Shown here: piece after piece, positions 22,609 through 35,894 of the stretch | How positions within the stretch are numbered: the first letter of the stretch is position 1 | How the letters are laid out: each line of letters opens with the position of its first letter | Origin: Scedosporium boydii | Taxonomy: Eukaryota; Ascomycota; Sordariomycetes; Microascales; Microascaceae | DNA: 64,000 nt | Assembly (NCBI GenBank): GCA_002221725.1 | Contig: NJFT01000008.1 | Location: 186,001-250,000, forward strand | Direction of reading: 5' to 3' | Program-made: the position numbers and the translations under genes | The notes under the pieces: generated by a model | Database searches by the model: none | Told to the model about the DNA's origin: nothing | The model's input: the letters and a program-made list of their open reading frames with translations, nothing else

Positions 22609-25202
22609 GAGACCAACCAACCAACTGAGCAACCGTCCAAGATTGCCCAGCTCCTAGCCTGGTCTTAGCGGTTTCGCACCAGCCCACCGGTTCTCAGCCG
22701 CCCCCTCCATCTCGAACCAGATCTGCTTTCCCCCTCACTTGCTAAAGAAACAAGGCGTTCGAGCTAATCAAACTATCCAAGTAAAAGATCAAGCCAGCAT
22801 TCCCTAGTATCCGCTGTAGCCGCCTGGCCCTGGTCTGAACAAGGGAAGGCAAGGGAGAAAAAGGGAGAAGGGGAAAAAAGGGAAGGGAACGGGAGGGACG
22901 GTACGAGCGACACGAGTAGCATTGAATCTGCGACAGGCCAGGCCATCCCGACGGCTAACACTTAAAAGAGCAAGAGCCTAGACTTCCCATTTCGTGGTCG
23001 ACGAACTCTGAAGCAGCCGAGGCGGCTTAAAGTTCCTTTTTTCTTTTCTCCGTTAGAGAACTCGGCGAAACTAGTTACTCCGCACTTCCTCATTTGCTTT
23101 TTCCCACCACTAGAGTCTATGAGGCTTGACCTGGGGAACAGAATGGAAATCAATGACGACTTGGTACAGGGCGTGGATGGGGATGATCCAGGATGATCGC
23201 CATGCAATGGTCGCAACAATGCTAACATGACGATTACTTCGCTTACTTCGTACAATACAACTCATCTTTCCAAAACTAACCGTCACCGACTTACTGGTAA
23301 TGCCGATTATGGACTCGAGAAAATCGGGCATTGATCTCACGTCTCTGTGCATGAGCCTGGAGGTAGGACGTCGCATTGCTGGGCTCGCAGACAGGCTGGC
23401 AATTTCCCCTCCCGCGCTAGTCATGCATAATATGGCGGTGACCAGGACGTTCTTCATCCCAGAGAGCCAGAAAACAAGATCTCCATCCTTCCTTCATACA
23501 AAGTAGGGAAAATATTTCTGCCAAAGGTGGTAATTTTGTTCTTTTCTTTCCGTTGCTCATGCATCGTGGGAACTGCCGTTCTCCCTCACCGCTTCCTCGG
23601 ACCCGTGTAAATTCGCAAGATTGTAGTAATACCACGAAGTACTTGGTCATGGTTGATCTGCGTCTTGTGTGCGGAGCGGAAAATATCCCAAGTCGGGAGT
23701 AGTGTGATGCTCACAGATTTTCTCCAGTTCCCGACATCCGGTCATCTGGGACTCCTCGCCGAGACACGTTTCTCTTTCTTGACCATCCGTCGTGCGTTGT
23801 GAACTTGGACGAAAAGGGCTGCTCGCTACGCGTACGGTGTTCTCCAAAAGTTCAAAAGCTCCAGCGTTGCTTTCGGGGAGCGCCATTTAATGCACCATTG
23901 CAAGCATCAGATCGTGCTTCGTACTCGCAAAGCCGCTAGGTAGGGGCCCTGTTTGGCCCTGGAATTATAGTGGCTCATGATATGTGATAGAAAATGCCAA
24001 GCAAGAAGGAAATATGATACTCGCTTACCATCCCCTAAACAATCCAAGCCTTGCCAGAGAGTTGACTGTCTGTTCAGACCAGTCGTATCCGGTCCAGTCG
24101 ATTTCAGGGAAGAGGGTTTCATACAGGTATGCTTCGTCCTAATAGTGAATAGGCAGTCTGGACTCTGGAGCCAAGTTGCCATCCTTTACACGACGCCAGG
24201 CTACTACTCTACTGCTCCACTACATCGTCCTGTACGAAGTAGGTAGCACCCTAGAATTGCGCACTAATAGTTCCGAGATGAAGGGTAATGAGGGATGGAG
24301 GGGGGGAAAGATCTTAGGGCGCCCCTTGCGAGTCCAGTCCAAGGCACTGGGTCAAGGTGAAGACACCCTCTGGCCCGTGAGGACCTATTATTTCCCCCTC
24401 ACTCTGTTCGCCCCATGCTCGTACAGGAGCTGTCGTAGCATCGGGTATCAGGTCCCCCCCTATGAGGGCGCAGAGACGGACTTTTCGGCTCCGCTAGTCT
24501 GTGTAGTGGAGGATTTCTGTCAGATATCAGATTTACACGTCCAGCGCGGCTGAAGCATTGGCCTCATAGTTGCGGTCGGATTTGTTAAGTGAAGGCTCTT
24601 TCTGGCTTAGCATTGCCAACCCAGCTCCCATGGCCTTGGGATGCGGTAAATCTTACTTCGTACAGGCAGCTTTAGTGTATTACGAGGGAGTGGAGAGGGT
24701 GGAGAGGCCCAATTGATCCCTCGTCGAGGCATCGTAAATTGTAAAATGAAGGGTGTAGTAGTATTTACGAGGCCACGCTGACACCGGTGAGAACATTCCT
24801 CAAGGGTTCGCGCTACCATATATCGGCCTCGCCCGCAAGCCACCAGTGCGTGCTGGACTTCGTACAGAGTAACAAAAGGGGGAAGGGGTCTCAGATGTAG
24901 TATGGAGTACAACCCGATGAGTGCGAAGTAGAGATGGATGTCTGTTTACACTAGTTTACGATCAATGGGGTGTGCGCTAGTAGACTGCTGAAACCTCTCA
25001 ACGATCAACGATCCTTGATCTTCCGACAGCGCGGAGCCAGGCGATCGGGACTGGATGCTCGTGGGAAAAGCAAAGAGCCAATTCAATAACGCTGGCAACG
25101 GGCTTGTAACAAGTACAGAGGCTTACCGTGCCCCATCAAACCATCAAATCCGATTACATGGTGTTGGCTGTTACTGTCGTAGGGCCTCCGCCTACAAACG
25201 AG

Positions 25203-26012
25203 TACGAAGTACTCCGTAGTGCTGCCTGCTTGTGTGCTTGAAGTGAAGATGATAATTGCTTTGCCAGAACGTGGTGCTTGGTACGAAGTAGTTTACTTGG
25301 TCAAGAATCAGTGCTTATCGTTCCATGTGTCCGCCCGGAGACTTTTCAAGCCGGCGAGCGCCCGCAAACCGCTGAGCTGAGCTGCGAAAAGTAATTACGG
25401 ACAAGGGATCAATTGAGTCGATTCTCCACACAAGTTCCATCAAATGCTGTTGTCATTCTTCATCTACTGCGAGCTATCGGTATCAATTGATGTCGGCTCC
25501 ATCTCTTCATTGTTCCTCTGCCATCTCCGCCCCCTTTCCGCGTTCCCGGGAAGCCGGTTGGTGGCGTAATTCAAACTACCAGAATCGAGACATCAGACGC
25601 ATCGCATGGCGCCGCTTGTGAGCAAGAAACACCATACGAAGGACGAAGTACTTTGTACACCAATGTGCGTCCTTCATTTACCGATACTTCGTGCTTGTAG
25701 AATTCTGCGCCTTCCCTGCCAGGCACTGCAACACTGCAAAGTACTTCCTCCAGAGTCACTAGCAGGCAGGCAGGTAACAGCACGGTGGGACAGCCTGGCA
25801 TGTTGGGTTGGCCCTCGGGATCCTGACAGGTCAATGTACACAGGTACCATTCCACCATTTCCTCAGTACCTCTACTTCGTCCACCGACAGTACGAAGTAC
25901 AAAGAAGTGTACGAAGTACCTGCAGTTCGCCAGACGACAAGTATACGTACGAGGAAGCTAAACCCTCGTATCTACTCAGCGAAGCACGATGTAGTGTACT
26001 TCGTACTCCGTA
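25203..26012. repeat. Cluster of TACGAAGTA / TACTCCGTA words
   Basis: Five exact TACGAAGTA words (25203, 25282, 25891, 25910, 25997) lie within 0.8 kb. Two of them overlap by two bases with the variant TACTCCGTA (25210-25218 and 26004-26012). All have the form TAC-N3-GTA. Confidence 0.85.
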
Positions 26013-27229
26013 GGCGTTATTGCCCAGTCCCGGGCCCCGTGCTGTCGGTTTTGCAGGGGTTGAACGCAATCCTTTCCATTGGGTCCAATGATCTTCTCCA
26101 TGCGTCGACATGAAGAGTGGTATTCATTATTACCGCGTGGTCTCAATCCTCCGCCTCAAAGACACTAGCAAGGGGATGTGACCCTTGACCGGGGCGCCAT
26201 CCTTCCTATCAAGTGGCCAGGAGGCGAGTCAATTCGGGACCCAGTCCTTGTTCCCTGGCACTTGCACGAAGCCCACAAGTAAGTCATTGATTGACAGGTC
26301 CAAACGCTGGGGGTCTGGACACATGAGGAGCAGGGAGATATCGATTGGAGCCTTCGGGCCTTGGGAGGCCTTCAAAGCTGGAAAATCCGCTAAAACCCCC
26401 TTTGAAAATTCTATCTGCAGCGCCCTGCATCTTGCGTGCGCCATGACGGGATCGCTCCGAGTGTTTGGAGAAGGGCGTGGGGTTCCATTACTAGGAAGCT
26501 CACTTGTAGGAGATCGTTTGATTTCGTCAAATCAGAACTGCTCAACGTTCTGTTTTCCGTCCCAGCCGCGTGTGCCCCTCTCTCCTTCGCCTGCAGGCCC
26601 TCTCTCAAGCTTCGTCTTCTCTGGCCCGTAGCAACCACGCCAATATCCATGCAGGAATATTACACGTACTTCGTCGTTCGTCAATCCCCTGCCCCTCCAC
26701 AAATCCGCATGCCAAGAATACTTGCATGCGCTACTCCAGTGGTTGTTGACGTCTTGCTTAGTGGAGAGGATTGCTGTCACTGAGGCCTGGAGAGCTTATT
26801 TTAAGCCCCACCATGGCATGGTTTGGTGGACGATGCATCCCCCAGCCAGGCGGTTCATTCCGTGCACCCTGATCTATAACACCAGTGCATTAAGACCAAC
26901 TGGCCAGGCTTGCTACGGCTCCTTCAGGGCTTTCTTCAACTTGATATTTGCCCGGCTGGCTTGGTTTGGCAAGACCGACTGTACCTTGCTCCGAAGATGC
27001 GTGCTTCAGCGTTGATTATGATGAGCATTGATGAGGCCATTGAGCCGTGGCGTTCGGGCTTGCAACTGCGATTGATTGATATTGATCTATGAGACCCAGT
27101 ACGCCGGTTTGCCCCTTTCTCCAGGGGGGAAGAGGGTGGATGTGATCAAATGAGAGGTCAACATTGAAGAATTGTGTTTACCAGAACACGGTCCCATCCC
27201 AAGGGTTACGAGTGGCCTCGTCCTTGGAT

Positions 27230-27240
27230 TGGCCTGGCCA
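27230..27240. repeat. TGGCCTGGCCA word, copy 2
   Basis: Exact copy of the eleven-base inverted repeat also found at 22598, 32716 and 33350. Confidence 0.85.
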
Positions 27241-28305
27241 AAAGCCCGGACACCTCCACGTTTTAACCGCGATCTACACCAGGTTTGTCATGATCTAAGC
27301 CACCATGACGGAGTAGACACCATTTTCGTTTTGTCTTGCCCGTACGAAGTGTCGTGCCTGTACTAACCCAGGTGCCAACATTTACGACCCGGTCAATCAA
27401 CGACTGGCGGCGTCGCCACCAACGCCCTTCTAGAACTCCCACTGGCGGCGGTTCCAGATCCACTTTCTATCCATGGGTATTTTCAGTAATGTGTAGTGCT
27501 AACTGCCCTCAACTCTCAGCTCGGTGGCGCCCCACGCCCAGTCACTACTTGGAGGAGACTAAGCCAATTGATCTCTTCAGGTTCAAATGGCGTCGGGGGG
27601 CTCTACAATTCGGGATAGGAAGTTGGTGTGGCCGATCCCCCTCTTAATCTACTGTAAGTTTTGAGGATGACGGAAGATAGAATTGACTTACTACTTCAAC
27701 AATCACGTATGCGTATTGTCTGCCGCCGCCGAGATGAGCGGGCGAAGCTGCAAGCCCAATGTAGCTGGGCTGGGGAAACCTCCCCAATCGCATTGATTCC
27801 TTAAGGCATCACACCATCCCCATCCACCATCCATCAAAGAGCCGGCCGAAGCCCCCTTCACCCCCAACCCTAAGCCACCCGGTTCCATGTCACTGGTGCA
27901 CCCCCCTCCCCCTTCACTCGCTTCTCACTGCATGGATGGTGTATTAGGGAAATTAATGATAGGAATTACTCCATTCGCACATCTCTTCCCCTTTCTAGCG
28001 CGTCGCATAAAGAAAAAATCTCCTTCGAGACACCAATTGATCAATAGATGATGTCGTTTCAGTCAATAACCCGGATTATCCGAAGGTAGTATTGAACGAC
28101 ATGCGCAAAAAGGAAGCAAAAAAAAAAAAAAAACAACAAAATGAATTCGAGTGCACAGGCCGATAAAATTGGGTACATGAGTCTAGAAATGACTGATCTA
28201 CGAGAGTGTTTCCGATGGAACCAGAAAGTTGCCCACTACTTGCAAACTTGAGAGTTGCTGATCATGTACCGCGATGGTCTTGGGTAGGGATCAGGGTCCT
28301 AGTTT

Positions 28306-28324
28306 CCCCCCCCCCCCCCCCCCC
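28306..28324. repeat. Poly(C19) run
   Basis: Nineteen consecutive C residues, the second long poly-C run of the gene-free tract. Confidence 0.95.
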
Positions 28325-29427
28325 TTTCGGTCGATTTTCAACCGAGCCTATCCGCGGACGTTACGCCCTTGCCATCGAAAAGTCTTATTGCCGAAGGGGT
28401 TTGGAATTCCTCCTGCAGCGCAAGCGTTGAAGTCTGCGGACCAAAGGCTCAGATGAGTACTCTATCTCACGCATTGCGTGCGTAGGCGAACGCCAAACCC
28501 CCTTGCTGTCGGCTGCAGGGGTTCGTTAGACCGCCCAGGCGACGGATAATCATATGCAAACTGTTCGGCAAAGAGGCGCACACATAATGTACTCACGTCC
28601 TTCATGTCTAGTAGATCTCATGTACAAAGTTCCGTTTGCTCAGTTCTGGCTGGTGGACCTGCCGCTCAAGTGACCGATTCTTCGTGTGGGTTGATGCCCC
28701 ATGCGCAGAACGAAGTGTAACACTGCAACGCTCGATGTATTTGATCTGCCATATTTGCGTCGATCCAAACTCCAAAAATACACTCGAAGGAACGAGCAAA
28801 TTCATGCTTCGGTCTCATTCTGGGGCTCTCATATGATGCGTACTTTGTAAGCATGTCTGGAATTTCGACCTCAATTCCCAGGCAGGGTTAATCCCTTCTG
28901 GCTCCTCGCACCAGTCTTCTCCAACGCCAAGATAGTCCCGTTGCGGACACTATACACTAAGTGAATAACGGGTGGTCCCTTGGGCTAGACCGCGCCGAGT
29001 GATGAGTTAGGGCGTAGTGCAGTCGACTTCGAGGTGGCACTAACAGCGAATGTCGTCCTGACGCCACCTCCGTTGCAATTTAAACCTTCCACCTTCTGCT
29101 TCGTATTTCGCTGGCGGGCGCATGTCTTTGGTCGCCATGCTCGATGCCGAGCCTTCTCGGCCTCAGTTCCCCAGAGATATAATCTACGCATACATAATCT
29201 TAGCTCTTAGATGTGGGCACGCTTCTCCTTCGCATGATGTGCCTCTCTTAGGTCTAGGACTGTGCGGCTCGGTTGCTTCTCCTAATAATTGGAACCGGAC
29301 AGTGGGGGCATACTAGGATGAAGATGTCGGATTCCGGTGACATCAGGTCTGCACTGCACAGTTGCCAACGGTCTGTGCACGGAGAGATCGATGTCAAACC
29401 AACCTTGACATGGTTTCCTTCGTCGTT

Positions 29428-30574
29428 TACGAAGTAATCTAAACTATGAAACCCGCACCCAGAACTTCGTCGATAAAGAGCTACGAAGTAGAGGCACTTA
29501 TCGAGCCCAGAAATGCCACTCAAGGGAGCCATGGTCTTGTATCCATCCTAGTGCTGTCTCTACCCGCCCTGAGTGGACAACTACACTGCGATCGGGAAGA
29601 TTTTGAGGCTTAATACTGCCATGAGGGTGAGGTATGCTTACCAAGGACAAAGGAAAACACGAGGTGGTATTAGGATCCATTAGGTCGGCGAACTTGCAAT
29701 GGGAGATCCCACTAAAAAGATCCCCGATCTTGATTGACCCAAGGTAACGGCACACACAAAGGTAGCAGGCTTCCTTCCAGTCAAGTCAAGGAAGTGCTCT
29801 CGATCGCTTCAGCCTGCCATTGTGCGTACGAAGTACGAAGTAACACTATATGTGTAGGATCCAGGTATCTAGTATCATCGGGAAGGCACGGAATACACTT
29901 CCAACCCTGGTCCCTTCAACCTTAGTTGTCGAAGTACACGTCCCTGCTCCATCAATTGGCAAGAATTGGCAAGGTATCGAAGATACTGATTAAGTACACA
30001 TACCCCACCTTGGAGCGGTGGGCCGTGGAGAGTGGACGGTCGTGCAAAATATTAGCTCCTCTTGCATTCAATTTGTAAATCTCTCCACTTTCTGCTCATG
30101 TTTCGCATGCTTTTCGCTGCCTGTCCGCAAGCCACTGTGCCATCCTAGGGGGCTTGCACTAAGATTCGACGCGGCGGACTTCCTGGGTACGAAATGTGGG
30201 AACTCATTGGCTACCATTGCCAGGGAATGGGGAAATGCGGAGGTACTCGGGCGTGGATGGAAATGGCGTCCACTACTTCGTAGTATTGGGTAGTTTACTT
30301 CAAAGAGTATCAATCCCTTCACCACGTTTCTTGACAGGGACCCGGCTCCTCAATTCATTAGGATTAAATCGGTCCATACGATATATTTGGTACTTGTACC
30401 TCCGACTTCCGTTTTTTGCCGCTTCAAGTTGCGGGAGGTGTATTCCTCTCCTTTGTATAAAGTACTTCGTACGAGGTAGTGCAGAGCTCTCATCCTCCAC
30501 TTTCCGATTTTCGGGAAGTCAATCCACGAAGTAACCTGGGACGAAGTACTTAGTACTGGTGTACTTACTTCGTA
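29428..30574. repeat. Cluster of TACGAAGTA words
   Basis: Exact copies at 29428, 29482, 29827, 29834, 30274, 30463 and 30566. The pair at 29827 and 29834 overlaps by two bases to form GTACGAAGTACGAAGTA. Near-copies with one mismatch lie between them. Confidence 0.85.
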
Positions 30575-32715
30575 GTTGCGCCTGTGACCAATTAGTATGA
30601 GGTACCGAGGTACTTCGCACCTTGTATCGTATCTATCAGGGTCTTCTGGCTGGCTTCCCCAGATATCTGACCATCATGGTGCTGATGACCCATCACCGGA
30701 CCCTGTGGCTTACAGACCCTTGATGGAAGCTGCCATGGAGAAATCCAGTGGTAAGACTTTCATCAACTAGAGCCGAGGAAAACTGTGCGGAGAAACCAGG
30801 GAAACAACTTTAGCACGAAGGAATGCCCGTGCTAGTATCCAAATGGGCCCGCTTTTGAGGGCTTTCAATTTGGGTTTGGAACCCAAATGACAAGTCTAGA
30901 CATTGCGTGAAGGGCTCAAAAGGTGACCTCATCGGCTTGGAAGAGTCATTCCTTTATTTTTTCCCTATTTTTGCTGGGATAGCCTTGTCAGTCAACAACC
31001 TGCCGTCTTGGACATTCCTTGGCCCGGACGGAAACATATGGTATAGATTACAATAACAAAACAACACTGCCTTGAGCATGTACGAAGTCATGAGCCCTCG
31101 AAGGCCGTGCTTGGTTTTGGGACGCCAGGCGACGAAAATCCCGCCCTGATGGTCGTCTGTGCCGGTCCATTTACTCCATACATCCCATGGTTGAAACTTT
31201 GCGTGGTGCCTGGGCGTTTTTGCGGCCCAACTAGTACGGCTCGGATATCGCTGCGTTCTGCATATTCCCTTCCGGTTCTGGAGGGCAGATGACGATGTTG
31301 TTTGAATTGCACGAACTACTTAGTAGCATGATATACATCGCATGTACGAAGTCGTTTGCATTGTCGCTGATCGTGGGGACGATCGTTTGCCCACTCATCT
31401 CTTTGCGACGCGTGGTTTCAAAGTCGATTTCCAGGATTTCAATTCCTGTCAAACCCTCTGACACGCACGTCCACTGGTGCCATGGCGGCCTTACAAGTCA
31501 CGGGCGACGATCCCGGGATCTCGGAGGGTCACTCTTGCTCTCCCTTTGGGTCATGGAGGTGTGAAGCGGGGTATTTGACAAGAGTTCTTCCATGGAATCT
31601 CTGGTAAGGCTCGAGGGGGACTAAAGTTGGGCATCTATCAAAGGTACTATTGGCCCGGCCTCGGTTTTCTTCGCTTTGTTCCAGAACGCGGCAGAGAAAC
31701 CCAATTTTAGCATACATACAGGTAGCTCCGCGCAAAAGTGCTCCTTTGGTGGAGAACTTTCCGGAAGAAATGAGCGATCGAAGCCTGCACCTTTCTGTTC
31801 CATCTCTGTAACCCAGGACGGCTTGAGAAAGAGAGAGAAAAAAAAAAAGCGCCACTTTTCAAGGGATAACGGCACCCAACAGCCAGATCCGTTGGAATCA
31901 AAGTGTAATTAATCAATGTGCCGGAGCTGGTACTGTAGGCGTTAGATTAAAAACGTGGCAGGGACGTCAGTGTGGGAATATCATGGACTTATTAATCCCA
32001 ATTTTTTCCTATCAAAATGGCAGAGGGGGAATGTTCTCCTCGACGACGACCGACCGCAGTTTGGAGGTGCGGAGGTCGGCACAACTGTCAGACCATCTCT
32101 TGGCAGCATCTTCAGAACCCCACCTCCCTCCTTCTTGGTTCAATCAATGATAGGGTAAGGACGGAAGCGATTGACTCGGGACGTTGGTGGCTGATCGCGG
32201 CAACTGACAGCGTGACATTGCTCGATGACCCATGACTGGCTACCACCTCAGGGTTCAGAAAAAAAAAATCTCCGCGACGAGACAAGACAACAAGCTTACT
32301 TTTGCGTTCCTCTCGCATTTTTTTTCTCATAGGGACTTGGACTCGGCAGTTACTGGAAAGGCACAGGCTTGTACAAGGACTTGTATTGTGAAGCCGATAT
32401 GTAAGGAGGGTGGTGTGGCAGACAGTCACGGTTGGGTTAGTCAACAATTGAACTTATCTGCTCCCTCTGGCAGGCAGCCGTGTACATTCCTTCTCTATCG
32501 CGATCCCACCAAAGGAGAGAGTGTTTACACACGTATACATCATAAAGAAAGGAGACCAGACATTTCCTCTGGAAGGGACGCCCCATGAGCTCGACCCCGG
32601 GGAGACCGTTGGAGCAACTGCGCAGAATACGTACACTCCGCTGAACATCTTCAGAACGAGGCCCTACGAAGTAGGCACCGTCCGGAACTCGCTTAGAATA
32701 TTGATCAATACCAAG

Positions 32716-32726
32716 TGGCCTGGCCA
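32716..32726. repeat. TGGCCTGGCCA word, copy 3
   Basis: Exact copy of the eleven-base inverted repeat; lies about 50 nt from a TACGAAGTA word (32665-32673). Confidence 0.85.
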
Positions 32727-33349
32727 AGGCTAGCGTTCTTGACCACCCGAACTGAAGGCAATGGGGCCTCAGAGGGCTGGGATACCAGGGCCAAGGACGC
32801 GTTAGGAGTCTCCATTCCACGATATTTGTGAGGACAGCCGCCTTGGTGGCGCTCAGTGCCAAGAAACGCCTTGACTCCGCACTATCCGAACGCGTTCGGA
32901 GGGTGTTCGAGAAGAACGGAGGAAAATGAGTTTCTAGTTTTCACTACTTGAGTGCCCCCGTTGGCCGTGTTGGCTGGCCAGCGCCTGTCTGACTGTTCTC
33001 TCAGAAAGCGTGCTTCGTAGGCCTTGATGCGCTTTGGAACCTGGAGCACGTTGTTTGTTGAATTCTCCGACGTCGTTTTGAGACAACATCAATCAAATTG
33101 ATACTAATACCAAATCAAATTTTGTCCCCAAGTATTACACTGTGCAAAACAACTACGCTACGCCATTAACTCTCCTCTCCGTGACTGAGGAAACGTGGGA
33201 CAGGTCACAGTGCCTCATTTTTCCGTCCTTCATTATTACTGGCAATGCTGGCATTGCTTCGTACAAGTCCCTCTTGTTGTGATTGGAGATTGGGCTTGCT
33301 GTGGAGCCTGTCAACCTAGGTCCTGTCACACGTGGTCGCGTTTCTGGGC

Positions 33350-33360
33350 TGGCCTGGCCA
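33350..33360. repeat. TGGCCTGGCCA word, copy 4
   Basis: Exact copy of the eleven-base inverted repeat. Confidence 0.85.
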
Positions 33361-34127
33361 AAGTTTGTCTCCTCAACCGGGCTAGCTAGAAATTGGAGCA
33401 GAGGTGACGGAGTGTGACGAGGGGGCACCGAATGTTGGAAGTGTGAAAGAAGCAAACATCAACGAGGATGGGAGGGTGGTCGCAGGCCTTCGCTGTGATT
33501 TGGCTGGCGACCTCGTACGAGACGCTGTGACAGACGAGATGCATCTCGCAGCCCAGCCAGAGGTGATGATGTCTGTCTCTAGGCAGTGAAGAAAAAAAAA
33601 AAGCCTTTTCTCTTCCCGTACTTTTCTTTACTTTTTTCTCTTTTCTTATTCTTTTCGTTACTAAGAATCGCGAGATGAATTAGCCCACGTGCAGGTAGGT
33701 CTAAGAGCAGGAGACAGCAGAGCTTGAGAAGACGAGTCAGAACAAGGAGAATAACAATAAAAAAGTGGCAGCAGAACAATTCAGCTCTGGGACCATCAGC
33801 TTGGGGTTTCCACTGAAAAGAATATGATTGATAATAAAACGCTGAAATTATATCAGCTGAAACCAGGCCGTTTCCCTAACGCAGAGGCGTCTGTATTAGG
33901 ATTAGATGCCAGGTCAGGAATCAAAGCAGGCCCTGAGGGTCTTGAAGCCGGGAGGCGCGTGGCCAATCCTGGAGGTTGCCAGGTCCCTTCGTCGACCCAC
34001 AGGGCAAGATCGCTATTAAAATGGCGGCAAACAAACGCAGTGATCGACAGAAAGCCTGCACGAGTCGGTCATGTTGGCGTCCAGGATCGATCCCTCAATG
34101 GCTGCTCGCCTGCAAGTACAGAGTCTG

Positions 34128-35402
34128 TACGAAGTAGAATATGAGCAGCATAACTGACACATTACGGCGGGTGGAGAGTCCATGTTCAGAAGCTGAGGTC
34201 ACGTCACAGGTTCGGCCTGGGTCTAAGCCAGGCCAGTTTGCTTCCAACAGGTTTGCTGGGATGCAACTTGATCGGGCAGCGGTTCCATTCGACGATGATT
34301 CTTGATTTTAAGCCAATGCCGACGACATGCGTTGGCTGCTGTACACTACGAAGTACATACATTAATTAATGTAGTATTCTTCACGACCTAGGAGATATGA
34401 GATATCAAAGATGCATGTCCCTGGGGCGTAGGAAAATGTATGCAGTAATACTTCGTAAGGTGCCGGCAGACTCCTCGGAACGAGAAGTACTTCGTACTGT
34501 GTGGCTGGATATATGGGCGTGCAAGTACCTTTGTACTTCATACTATCCTTGAAGTGGGGACATTTCTTTGTTGGCTCCTCCTCCACGCTCATCACCAAGA
34601 TACGTTCCGAAATTCCTTCCTCCATGTCGCCGTCCGTTTGTTTGTTTGCTTCTCAAGGCCTGTGTACCTTTGTACTTGTTGGCTTGTTGGAGATTATCGA
34701 TGGGTTCTGTCGCTGATAAGATTACCGTCATTGTATTTCTTCCTTCTTACAAGAGGATCCGCCGAAGTCGGCTGGATGTGCGAAGCCCAATGGTCCAGGA
34801 TCAGCAATTGATTGATCAAATTGGCAACTACTGACTAGTTCAGGACGTCCAAAATGGCCCAAAGCAGTCCAGAGAGGCGTTGCATCAGTGGGGTTCGAAG
34901 TCAAAGGTGCCACCAATGCAGCACAGGCGACCTTGGCTCCAGTGGCTTGGTACAAAGTGAGAAATAGATACATTATGCTTCGTACTGCATAGTTGCAGCA
35001 GTCGTACGAAGTAACCAGCACGAGCAATTGATCAATCGTTCCATTTGATCATACCAAGTTTACCCCCGAAACGGCAGTGGTTACGAAGTACGAAGCGTTT
35101 GATTGATGAAGTAATCACTTGATGATGCTTGGAGAGCAAGCGAGCACCAGAATCTGAAATGATCATTGCCAGGCGGACCATGGCGGAAAGCTTAAACACT
35201 GTATAATGTACATAAAAGAGCAATAACTCGGAAATTGACATCACTTGGCCTTTTTTTAAGAGTGTTAGCTCCGCCGTTAATCCTCCAGCACCAGCTCTCC
35301 GGGTCCAATCTTACTCCGACTCATGAGACTACGAAAGACCTACCAGTGGCGAGCCGCCATTATGCTCCTTGGTGCCGTTCGTATCTTCCACACTACTTCG
35401 TA
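34128..35402. repeat. Densest cluster of TACGAAGTA words
   Basis: Exact copies at 34128, 34347, 34449, 34488, 35005, 35082 and 35394, with an AAGTAC-CTTT-GTACTT hairpin at 34523-34538 between them. Seven nonamer hits in about 1.3 kb is far above chance. Confidence 0.85.
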
Positions 35403-35880
35403 CATCCTAGTGATTCCAGATCTGGAGTCATAGCACTTTCATGGCCGATGCTCCTAATACACTAATGTTAATAATAATAGCCCAAGTTATAGTTACTTGG
35501 TCGTGAAGAAGGAACAGAGATACGTCGGACGAAGCGATGCTCCCAGATCTAATCCTGGATGAGGACGATGAGGATGGGTTCGACACATTGACTTCTTTCA
35601 GGGAGAGAACCATTCCTCGCGCCTTTAGTTAAACAGACTCTACTTGTCTGCGAGGGTAGAAAGCGCCCATGCTTCTATGAGAGTGAGGAAATAAGCCTTC
35701 TACTATGTTGTGAAACAAGAAATAAGTTGACAGTTGGGGACCAGGGGCCTGGCTGCGGTCAAGTTTTTGCAGATAACCAGGGGACCCGACACTAGCCAGT
35801 TTGGATCGTCACTATAGACTTCCTGCCCATGAGGTACTCCGAGCTTAGGAAGACGAGTTTGCTCCGTAGAACCGCCATCA

Positions 35881-35894
35881 ACTTCGTACGAAGT
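35881..35894. repeat. 14-nt palindrome ACTTCGTACGAAGT
   Basis: A perfect palindrome made of two back-to-back half words of the dispersed motif (ACTTCGTA and TACGAAGT sharing their TA). Confidence 0.9.

Noticed and set aside
35881..35894. ACTTCGTACGAAGT compared with loxP arms
   Set aside because: The shared ACTTCGTA is short; the 13-bp loxP arms and the 8-bp spacer are absent, and no recombinase gene is present, so this is not a site-specific recombination site of that type.
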